Assembly: GCA_015178975.1 (NCBI GenBank)
Contig: WHVD01000045.1
Span: 434,001 to 498,000, forward strand
From: Hysterangium stoloniferum
Taxonomy: Eukaryota; Basidiomycota; Agaricomycetes; Hysterangiales; Hysterangiaceae
Length of the DNA: 64,000 bases
Direction of reading: 5' to 3'
Shown here: positions 55,498 through 64,000 of the stretch, one piece after another
How the letters are laid out: each line of letters begins with the position of its first letter
Position numbering within the stretch: the first letter of the stretch is position 1
Notes under the pieces: model-generated
The model's database searches: none
Seen by the model: only the letters and a program-made list of their open reading frames with translations
Told to the model about the DNA's origin: nothing
Translations under genes and position numbers: made by a program

Positions 55498-57369
55498 CTA
55501 ATTAGACCCCACCGACACACGGGTGGTAGGTGTGGCGACCACGCAAAGGAAAGAACGCGCGTGAAATCTAAACGCTCAAGCCAGTAACTGATGGATTGGT
55601 CATTGGTCGAGTCGCGGATTGTCACAATATGTAAGGAGAGAAATGAGCATGGGGATGGGATCGAGGCTGCGCACTGTGGTACACGCAGGTTCGGGTTCGG
55701 AAGATCCGGTTATCAGCTTCATAGTCAATTCGATTATTCTTTCGCCAGACGCCAGGAGATCCCAATTAGGACCCGTGTGCGTCAGAATCAGACTGGTAGG
55801 AAAGTTTGATAGGCGGGTGTAAGACGGTGCAGGTAGGTAAAATCTTGTGAACGTACCGTACGATGGGCCCAATGAGCGAAGAAACCACATTCAGCTCGTT
55901 GATGTGATCGGTGAGAAGCGTGCTGTCGCTGAAGAAAGTTTGCAAGGAGTAAATACTCCCCCACAATAAATGTGGTGTCTCCAAATCAAGATGAAGTGTC
56001 AATGAGGTTATATGCACGTTTATGTCGTCCAATACAACCCTCAATGCCGCTGCAGCAAAATCTCGAAACCATGTATCTTGGTGGATGCAACACACGAGAA
56101 GCCGTATAAGGTGTTCAGATAAGGAAATTAGTCGCCAGTGACTTTGTCTGTTATGCTTTTGGTGGGAGAGATGAAATGATGTGAGGTCGCGACGCACTCT
56201 TGTAACCAAAATTCAAAGTAACCTCTGATCACCGTGAGCTCCTCTACAGATAGTTGACGCACGCGGCAGATCGCTTTCACGATATACACAAGGCCCCTAA
56301 TGGTCCAGGAATCATGAAATTCTGATAGATAACGGGCGATATGCATGATAAATGTTGATGCAACCTCTTCAAAGTTGGTGTGCAGGGGTGACTTGACTAA
56401 AACGTTATAAAGTAACGACGTAATAGCAGTTGCCGCGTCTCTTTCTGACCAAAGGACGCCGGGACACCATCTAAAGGCTGAAGCCAAAGATAGCATAATT
56501 TGGGAAATATGGCCTTTGCTACTCTGCTGCATGTGAAATGAAGAGACCTGGAAATAATTTAACACATTGCTCGCTCTTCTCCGAATTTGAGGCGGGTATG
56601 TAGGTCTATGACTCAGATATAAGTATTTCGAGTGTATCCAATGGCTGACGCTGAGGTATCCCTACCTCATTAAATCAACAGTCTCTTGAACTAGTCTTCC
56701 CAATATTGGCAGGGTGAGATGCTTGTGTAGAATCTTGCTCAAGGCACCGTTGTCTTGAGACAATTGACTCATTATTTTCCCGTATATTGTCAGCTTTGCG
56801 ATCAGCGAAGCTTTCTTTGCACTGTGAAGGACTTTGATCCCAACCCTTTCCAAACCGACTCCACAGTAATACCCGGAGCCAATTTCAATACTTGAAGATG
56901 TCACAAGACCCTGTGAGATCATTCCCCAGTCCTCGGAATGACTATGATACGGGCTGAGGTTGGATGTCGTATTGGTGGATATCTGAACAAAAGTGGGTGG
57001 GTCATGGTAGGTCGTTTCTCCTTGACACTGAAATGTGCCGCATGTGACACAGATCACATGAATATAGCATTTTACTTTACTCACCCACTCGTCAACCCAG
57101 ACCTCTATATGGCTTGCAGAAAGTTGTATGTGCTGTTCGTCATCAGGGGGCCGATAACATAGATCATGGTCGGGTTCGTTACAAACCCATCGTTCTCGGA
57201 GCTTCTCCCTGAATATCTCTCTCATCCCCGTCTTAATGATCTGGTCCCGTTGCTCTGAGCTCAATATACCGGGGGAAACTAAGGGTGGCAGCTCCTCGAT
57301 GTCTTCAAAGCAGCTCCCAGTCGTTGCCGAATTGTGACACCCCAGAGTCGTCTCGTTGGAAGTAGACAT
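55498..57369 (-). pseudogene. Family A gene copy A13: diverged N-terminus, 2-nt deletion in exon 5
   Basis: Exons on minus: 57,369-57,085; 57,027-56,666; 56,605-56,198; 56,147-55,857; 55,792 to stop. Introns 57, 60, 50 and 64 nt. Exons 1-4 are open and in phase. Exon 5 lacks two bases near 55,619 (GGATTGTCAC for GGATTATGTCAC), so the reading stops at 55,600 instead of the family stop at 55,498. The product would keep about 510 residues with a changed end, so residual function is possible. The N-terminus (MSTSNETTLGCHNSATTG) and upstream region differ more from the others than the rest of the gene. Intron 1 has no stop and could be retained. Confidence 0.75.
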
Positions 57370-57630
57370 TGGTGGGTAGCAGACCAGAAGGGGGTACCTC
57401 GCTTTTATGCCGCCATCACTTGGAGAGTTAATTCCACCAAGGTACAGCCTCACGGCCGTGCTCACACCGGATACACAGTGTTTCATTCCTGCCTTCGCAC
57501 ACAAGGTTCCCTCACCTTCCTTGAACCTTATAGGCTCCAGTGCAACGAGGTTACCTTGCTACTTTCTCGTTTCACTGAAGGCTCACATAGTATCTAATAA
57601 AAGTTTAGTCCATTGTCACTTCATAGTATA
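57370..57630. promoter_or_regulatory. Upstream region of A13 (diverged)
   Basis: Only partly alignable with the other A promoters, but the TATA-like GGCATAAAAGCG (57,407-57,420) keeps its place about 45 bases before the ATG, and the far end keeps AAGTAGCAAGGTAAC and TAATAAAAGTTTAGT-type segments. Confidence 0.45.
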
Positions 57631-58375
57631 GTATTTCTTGAGCGTCAGAGTTGAAAGCAAAACCGCTTTTCTGATATCGAGAAGTGACATTGCCCTGTAT
57701 AATATCAATTCAGTCCAGAGCGATGCCCACCGGTTGCTACGTTCAAGTTGGCGCTGCCGGCCTCAGGCGTTGTCCGGACAGATTGCACACTTCCTGTTTA
57801 ATTTTATAGACTTTTAGAAAGGAGGAACACAGGATAAGTGATGGCCTAGTCGCGCTAATGGTAAGCAACCGGATTTCTTTATTTGCCCTCGCCACATCCT
57901 TGATTGTGACGAATCCATCCAGGTATGTATTGACAGATTCTAACTACAATCCCGTGTCAGGAAACACTTACTTACAGCTAGTCTTATATGGGGGAATTGG
58001 CGGTGATAACTAGACCTGTTGACTTTTCTGGGATTTGGGTTAGCGAGGGATCACGAGCATTAGGGCTCGGGTCGCTGCGGTTGGGAATTCACCGCATATT
58101 TTGGGTTATATAAGGTCTATTTATATTTGTTTAGTCCTTATCCGTTTACAACGAGTACTGTCACCTCACTCAGACAAATGGAAAGTTATCCGGTGTAGGA
58201 ACAGCACCAATAAGGCCTTCATCGTCAATCATGGATCCTTCGTTGATTAAGGCACGGACCGCGTCCCAATGTATAAGGAGAGACCGAGAATGGTGATGGC
58301 TTTGAAGCTGCACACTGTGGCGTGGGTCTGGGGGTGAGAGATCCAGATATGAGGGGCAGAGTAACCCTAATTATT
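57631..58375. pseudogene. Diverged module C and A exon 5 relic; end of the tandem array
   Basis: 57,631-57,930 is an old copy of module C (plus), still with a GTAAGC donor near 57,861. 58,240-58,375 resembles A exon 5 on minus (TGTATAAGGAGAGACCGAGAATGGTGATGG). Between them 58,020-58,200 has a TATATAAGG box and no frame. Divergence here is higher than inside the array. Confidence 0.4.
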
Positions 58376-58378
58376 TCA

Positions 58379-59590
58379 TCATTGCATAATGTAGTAATTG
58401 CAGAATTCTTGAGTACCAGATGTCAGGGCCTTCCATCTTTCCGATCTCTTTTCTGCCATTTGAGAGGTTACATTCTGGGATATCATAAATGGAGTGGATG
58501 CTATCCAGAGTGACGCTGAGTGGTTTGCTGTTTCAGTGCCTGTTACAGCTAGCGTACCCCACTGCAATATAGGTTGTTGTTGTTGTTGTGGAGCTGGATG
58601 TCCAGGTGGATGGAAATGCTGTGGTGGTTGCCACTGCAAAATAGGTGGTTGTTGTTGCTGTGGATGGTAATGCTGTGGTGGTTCCCACTGTAAAATAGGT
58701 GGTTGTTGCTGCTGTGGATGGTGATACTGTAGTGGTGCAGCTACATTTCCTGGTTGATGACCATGCTGTGGATGTGGTGCTGACTGTAAAATTTGTGGCT
58801 GCAGTTGAGCAGGTTGGTCTAACCGTGGTAAAGCAGCATACTGAGCATACAGAGCAGCTACTCCAGCAGAGCCAACTGCAGGCTGGACAGCTTCACCTGC
58901 AGGTGCACCCTGTTGTATATAAAGTGGTTGCTGAAGTTGAGCAGCTACATTGCCTCGTACATGACCTGGTGCCTGTGGCTGAACAGGTGCATTTGCTGGT
59001 TGATGACCTTGCTGGATATGTGGTGCTAACTGCAAAATTGGTTGCTGCAATTGAGCAGCTACATTGCCTCGTACATGACCTGGTGCATTTGCTGGTTGAT
59101 GACCCTGCTGGATATGTGGTGCTAACTGCAAAATTGGTTGCTGCAATTGAGCAGCTGGATTTCTCCGTCCACGACCCTGCCTAAGAGGTTGTAATGGTGG
59201 CAAATTTTCATACTGCCTACGCAAAAGAGCCACTGCATCAGAGCCAACTATAGCAGAGCCACCTGCAGCAGAGCCACTTGCAGCAGAGCCACCTGCAGCA
59301 GAGCCACTTGCAGCAGAGCCACTTGCAGCAGAGCCACTTGCAGCAGAGCCACTTGCAGCAGAGCCACTTGCAGCAGAGCCACCTGCAGTAGAGCCACCTG
59401 GCTGAGCAACCAAAAATGGATTATCAGGTTGACCTCTACCAACAGGGAGATCTCCAAATGGTCGAGGAGGGAGTAATATATTAGAATTCACAGCTAAACG
59501 TCGATGACGATCAGATGGAGATGTCATTTGCAATTGTGCCCTACACTGCCTTCGCTCCTCCTCCCGATTACGCTCAGGTGTTCGATCCAT
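58379..59590 (-). CDS. Repetitive Gln/Pro/Ala/Ser-rich protein, about 403 residues
   Basis: Single open frame. The start ATG is at 59,590 (MDRTPERNREEERRQCRAQL), an acidic/basic head. Residues about 80-125 are eleven or so GSAAS pentapeptides (15-bp DNA repeat at 59,252-59,405). Then three copies of a QLQQPILQLAPHIQQGHQPA unit, then QQQPPILQWEPPQHYHP repeats. The tail (LWIASTPFMISQNVTSQMAE...) is not repetitive. No enzyme domain. The head recalls N-termini of transposon-encoded proteins in basidiomycetes (weak memory, unverified), so this could be the first ORF of a mobile element or a disordered host protein. Confidence 0.5.
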   Translation of the reverse strand: MDRTPERNREEERRQCRAQLQMTSPSDRHRRLAVNSNILLPPRPFGDLPVGRGQPDNPFLVAQPGGSTAGGSAASGSAASGSAASGSAASGSAASGSAAGGSAASGSAAGGSAIVGSDAVALLRRQYENLPPLQPLRQGRGRRNPAAQLQQPILQLAPHIQQGHQPANAPGHVRGNVAAQLQQPILQLAPHIQQGHQPANAPVQPQAPGHVRGNVAAQLQQPLYIQQGAPAGEAVQPAVGSAGVAALYAQYAALPRLDQPAQLQPQILQSAPHPQHGHQPGNVAAPLQYHHPQQQQPPILQWEPPQHYHPQQQQPPILQWQPPQHFHPPGHPAPQQQQQPILQWGTLAVTGTETANHSASLWIASTPFMISQNVTSQMAEKRSERWKALTSGTQEFCNYYIMQ

Positions 59591-60600
59591 ACTAATATAG
59601 CAATCACAGCAGTAGTAGCAGAGAGAGAAACCCTGCAAGAGAGGGGGAAGAGAGGAGGGGCAGAAAGTTGTAGTGAATTAGACTAAAATAAGCCAAAGAA
59701 AATTACAGGGAAAGGACTCACTTTCAATACTCCACTTATACTTATATGGAGTGGTCACAAACACAGTAGAGAGTGGCAGAAAAGAAATGCAGACAAATGG
59801 CTCTAAAATAGCCTAAAAACATGAAAAATAATGTATAAATATTTTTTAATAGCATGAGGGAAGGTACCAATACAAACTGGGAGATATGTTATATCTTCCA
59901 GTAACAATAGAAACAGCAATCAAGGCAAAACGGCCCAGAATAGACGGTCAATTTCACTGTAAGAACAATATTTGAGCAAAAAAAGGTAGGATTAATTACA
60001 GGGACAGGAATCACCTTCAATACTCGACTTATAATCACAGAGAAGACTCAAAAAGCAGTGGAGAGTCCTATGGAAAGGAAATTCAGACAAATAGATCTAA
60101 AATAACCCAAAAATGGGTAAAATAATGCATAAATATATTACAACAGCATGAGAAAGCCCAAAACATACCTGATATTATAGGATAGTCTTCAGACTGTGTA
60201 TTTCAAAATTATGAATGAGAAGAACACCCGGGAAAGGGTAATCTGACTGCCAATAAATTATTTAATCATTAAAAAAAGCGAAAATTAAATAATAATTGGT
60301 AGAAGCTCACCACACCTTTTATATTGCCTGAGGAGTTGAAGAAGGGTTCAGAGATGATAAATGCTCAATATGGGGGGTCCAGGGCCAGTGGATGGCCAGA
60401 CTCTAACTGCAGAATAATATATTTAATTATTAAAAAAGCGAAATTTAATAGGATTAAATAGAGCCCTCAACACACCTTGATATGGGCCCAGATACCTTGA
60501 GAAATATTCCAGAGAGGATCCCCTCACAATTTAAAGAGGACAAAGCCGGGGGAGGGAGAGGGGAAGGGAGAAAGTATGGCAGCCTCAAGGCTTTACAGCG
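59591..60600. repeat. AT-rich region with direct duplications
   Basis: 59,705-59,870 and 59,990-60,160 are diverged direct repeats (ATTACAGGG, CTTATA, GCAGACAAATNG, TAAAATAGCC). 60,245-60,320 and 60,405-60,480 are another pair (TTTAATTATTAAAAAAGCGAAA). No gene. It may hold the upstream region or introns of the repetitive gene on its left. Confidence 0.5.
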
Positions 60601-60960
60601 GGCTTCCGGGCTTCCCGCGGCTATGGCCTAAAATGTTCCCACGCGTCGCAAAATAGTTCCGGGTATGTCACAAATGTCACGGAAAAGCTCCCACGCCCTG
60701 AGAAAAGCTCCCGCGGCGTCATTAAATACTCCCGCGTGTGCAAAAATGCCCCCGCGCTGACTAATGAGAGACTTCGGGCGCTAGCGCGCCCTCAGCTTAG
60801 TCACACACTCACACGCACCCTCATCGGGATTTTTCGACCCTGATGGGGAAGAAGCTCGGGCGCTCCGCGCCCTCATGGATTGGGGCGCCTGCGGCGCCTA
60901 AAAACGCCCACCACCCACCGTACAACTTTACTTTATATGATGATGATGCTGTTTCATGCA
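60601..60960 (+). repeat. Second copy of the minisatellite element end module
   Basis: ACTCCCGCGTGTGCAAAAATGCCCCCGCGCTGACTAATGAG, TTCGGGCGCTAGCGCGCCCTCA, GCGGCGCCTAAAAACGCCCACCACCCACCGTACAACTTTACTTTATATGATGATG: same as 12,290-12,480 apart from small changes. The arrays and hairpin leader are absent here. Confidence 0.75.
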
Positions 60961-61038
60961 CTCAGTTTAAAATTCCAGTGACTCACCTTCCGTTTTTCCA
61001 TCAATTCCCCCATCGCCTTTTGAAATCGAGACTGAAAT

Positions 61039-62124
61039 ATGGCAGACCAAGACGACCAATCTAAAGCCCTTTCCGAGTTCCGAGTTATTTAGTCATAATC
61101 AAAAGTGGATTAACCAGGTGGTATGCGTAAATGCGCTTGTATTGTATACGGCTGATACCATTCCTTTCCTAGGTCGCTGCAAGCCAAAAGGCAACTAGTG
61201 AAAGTAGGATACTTGTCGTTGTATCTCCGCCTTGTTTGACGCATTTTTTTCACAGCTATCTTACTGCACCTGCATGTGGCGAGTCTTCCGATAACGACTG
61301 TATGATTGTCACTGACTTGTCTTTTAGAATGCCGAGTGGTCTCAATGAGACCTGCTGCCGCACCATCTGAACATGGCCCAGGGTCAGATTAACGACCAAG
61401 AGGAGAGAGAATGTGAGGAAAGTCTATTAAGCCCAGATCGGCAGCGTATGTCCGTATCCGACTGTGCCACCCAGCCCGATTCCGAGAACGGTTGTTCCGT
61501 AACAATCTCAAGCCCACGAAATAGCGCTCCCGCCCATGACAGTTCGCCTGAGGTGGAATTCTTTGTAATTCCCAAGGATTTGTTCACAGGGCTCACAGAG
61601 AGCCTGTGGGCATTTGAGAAGTGCAGTGCCAATTTAACGTCCAGGTGCGTCGACATCATGGAAGCCTACAGTGTTGGTCCCACGGATACCACATCCTGCA
61701 AGTGTCCCCCTGCTCCCGGCACCCCCCAACGACCTTCCAAACGTCCCTGCAGAAGTTCTTCCATCACCACTCCTCCCCCATCACCATCTACGTCACACCA
61801 CAAGCGTTTGCCACGAAGGCGTGGGGCTGATCATTGCGAGTGCATACAGATTCACTTTCGCAACCTCTTGTTTCCAGAATGGTTGTTCCAGCATCAAAAA
61901 TGCCTTGTGAAGTGGCCATGCAGTACATTGATGGAGGTAATGATTGGTTTCAACCTGTATGTTTGCGATTTTGACCATGTATCTAGACCCGATGACGATG
62001 AAGCAAGTCTACATCTTGATTTATGAAGATGGCTCTAAGGCCCGCGGCTTGAAACCCCCAACAGAGAATGTCTGGAGGCGCGCGGAGATTCCTCTTGCGG
62101 ATATTGATCGTAAGGCAAAGTAGT
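61039..62124 (+). CDS. Unrecognised multi-exon gene candidate
   Basis: Start perhaps at ATG 61,039 (MADQDDQSKALSEF). A good intron at about 61,121-61,172 (GTATGC, CTGAT, CCTAG). Then VAASQKATSESRILVV and CMIVTDLS. The long open stretch 61,373-62,026 gives MAQGQINDQEERECEESLLS, a Ser/Pro-rich middle (PPPSPSTSHHKRLPRRR) and a possible change of frame through short introns to a last exon reading MTMKQVYILIYEDGSKARG, KPPTENVWRRAEIPL and DIDRKAK-stop (62,122-62,124). I cannot fix all exon borders. Base composition and codon look differ from the repeats around it, so it may be a host gene or part of another repeat. Confidence 0.4.
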
Positions 62125-63250
62125 GTGATGTATTATTCACCACTTAATAAATATAAACACATCAATTTGGCATAAACACTTACATACCTGTGTAGCTTCT
62201 ATTTGTAACCTCCCTGAACTCCGACCTACCTAGAATGCATAAGCTGTTTTGCCGCACCCTGCTGGATGGTCTTGCACTTTCCGGCGGCTAGCTATTACGC
62301 ACATACGTCAGAATTTTATTCAAGAACGTCAGGAAAGGTTGAAATGTGAGTAAAGTACACTTTATTACCTATAATAACATAATAACTTTATGATGTGCAT
62401 TAACACCCCACGCGGATACTACATCCTCCAAGTGTTCCCCTGCTCCCACTGCCCCCAATGACCTTCGTGCTGATCGTAAATGGTGAATGCTACAGCATTC
62501 CTAAACTACTTCTTCTCTCCCCTTCACCCCCCATTAATCCACCTATTGGGGTTATATTTCCTTCCTGTCGCTAGAATCAATTCGAACAGGGCCAATTCTA
62601 CTCGACCGCACCGCTCTTGCCATGGTAGAGCCACTGAAAGCATATGCAGTTTCCAACATGTATCACATGCACTCGTTGGTACCGATTTGGTCCTGGATAT
62701 CCGGAAATTAGCCGTGATATAATTACACTTGGTGATAGGGACTGTGAACAGTAGTCAAATGGCTGGAAAAGAAGCTTTAGTTGATTCACTGGTAAACGTT
62801 GTGGCTCACGGAGAAAGCGCCAGTCGCCATATTCAAAATTACACTTGGAAGCCATTCAGGAAGGCCTCGCCACGTCAGTTATCTTTGTGACTCCTCCTTG
62901 ATGTCGTGAATTAATCGGCTCATATGATTACAGAGTCATAGGCACCAATCAAGCAACTCTGAGACGTTTACAGGAGCCCGGTATCAGTGGACTACATGGA
63001 GTTCTGTTCTCAATCCCGGTGACATGTTGGGCATCGAGATACAATATTAAATGATGAATAGTGGAATCCAGGAGCTTATGCGCATCCAGCAGGTTGGAAA
63101 TCGCAACGATGCTGAGAAGTATAGTCAAGTTTGGTTTAATCATACCTGATTCTTTCCTCGCGTTGCTTATCTGTTATTGTCATTTCACCATATATTCTCC
63201 CATAATACTATCAATAAATTGTCTCGTTTGGGGGTCCTCAAAGCTAATGT
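62125..63250. other. Region without a supported gene
   Basis: Contains a 60-bp near copy (62,407-62,470) of the gene segment at 61,678-61,740 (GCGGATACTACATCCTCCAAGTGTTCCCCTGC type), and a frame LLDRTALAMVEPLKAYAVSN at about 62,590-62,680 that looks coding but is short. Otherwise nothing recognised. Confidence 0.35.
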
Positions 63251-63355
63251 AAAGAGTCACAAAAAATCACAAAAAATCGCAAACAGTTCACAAAGAGTCG
63301 CAAAAAAACGGAAAAAATCGCAAAAAGTCAGAAAGAGTTGCAGAGCGCAAACAAT
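63251..63355 (+). repeat. Degenerate GTCACAAAAAATCGCAAA repeat
   Basis: About six imperfect units of AGTCNCAAAAAATCGCAAAA, A-rich. No coding value. Confidence 0.6.
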
Positions 63356-64000
63356 CCCAAAAATGGGATGGAATGGCAAAACTGAGTTAGATCCATCACA
63401 TTTTATTCTCCCGGCCCACCCTCAAGACATTTTCTGTTGGTGGTTTCAAGCTGTGGACCTTATCCGCATGCGGTCATGATGATCACCCCCAAATCTGATG
63501 AAAGGAATTGCAAAATGTCACCTGTTCTCAGCCCATAAAGTATATGAATACACTCAAACTTTGCCGTCGCCACAATTTCCAATAGACCATATATATTAGA
63601 TCATGCATTCGGGCTCCAGGGCTCTCAGCAAAGGCCATTCTTTTTCCTGTTGTTCTTATTCATTCAGCATCCCAATATTAGTCATGAACAAATGTAAAGG
63701 CTGTCAAAGGAGGCTATCAGACGGCATGCACGTGATGATGATGGCGATCTCACAGCCCGATAAAGTCAATAATGAGAGGCCCAAATTTCAAATGAACAAG
63801 AGTAAGTATATATAAGTACCGTAAAATAATTAGAGTGGACCTCGGTTTAAAGAAATCCTTGACATTCAAATTACGTTTCCGTAAAGTAATAAATGTCACA
63901 GGACCACCCACTCAATTACAATGATTCTCTCCAATCAATATCTGCGTTTCGTGCAATGCATACCAAGAAAATAGTGAGATTTTTACACCCGATTCTATCT
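63356..64000. other. Window end, no supported gene
   Basis: A 70-codon frame (63,603-63,815) with MNKCKGCQRRLSDGMH has two Cys pairs at most and no other support. Nothing else seen. Confidence 0.3.

Noticed and set aside
1..64000. tRNA or rRNA genes
   Set aside because: No cloverleaf with A/B boxes or rRNA-like stretch was noticed by eye; a covariance-model scan would be needed to exclude them.

Overview
The window looks like nuclear DNA of a filamentous basidiomycete, probably an Agaricomycete. Introns are short (50-65 nt) with GTRNGT donors and YAG acceptors. The transposons are typical of that group: a Plavaka-type DNA transposon carrying a DUF6532 gene, a chromodomain-type Ty3/gypsy element, a Tc1/mariner relic, solo LTRs and MITEs. 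I saw no rRNA, tRNA, CRISPR array or conserved housekeeping gene. This is a repeat-dominated accessory or pericentromere-like region.

The backbone is a gene family I do not recognise, here called family A. Its five-exon structure can be worked out by joining frames at GT/AG sites. One copy (minus strand, 46,293-48,135) is intact in every exon and splice phase and would encode 539 residues. Four full-length copies (starts near 43,448, 48,135, 52,639 and 57,369) lie head-to-tail on the minus strand at 4.5-4.7 kb spacing. One has two 1-nt indels, one is intact, one has a single in-frame stop, and one has a 2-nt deletion in the last exon. Truncated copies lie on the plus strand at 1-302, 1,950-2,809, 4,691-5,821, 18,357-18,722 and 28,090-29,560. 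Between successive A genes, on the opposite strand, lie degraded coding modules that I call C, B, F, E and D. They look like one or more genes transcribed divergently from the A promoter and running toward the 3' end of the next A gene. Module E carries a SUMO-interaction-like VIDLTSDE motif.

Layout: 1-5,821, plus-strand A fragments and minus-strand D/E/B modules. 5,822-15,487, a 9.7 kb block of three composite minisatellite units, each opened by a GC-rich hairpin leader, with one solo LTR inside. 15,488-22,230, mirror-image backbone modules. 22,240-28,090, a broken Ty3/gypsy element interrupted by a Tc1/mariner relic and an LTR piece. 28,090-32,700, more backbone. 32,701-41,070, an 8,370-bp Plavaka element (20-bp inverted ends, 2-bp CA duplication) inserted into a D module; nested in it are a solo LTR and two MITEs. 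41,071-58,375, the tandem A array. 58,379-60,600, a repetitive Gln/Pro/Ala-rich protein gene and AT-rich duplications. 60,600-60,960, a second copy of the minisatellite element's end module. 61,000-64,000, an unrecognised multi-exon gene candidate and otherwise featureless DNA.

Inference: a lineage-specific gene pair was amplified in tandem and by inversion, decayed through point mutations (many stops fit C-to-T change), and became a landing site for nested transposons. All family and domain names rest on motif recognition by eye; no alignment or search was run.
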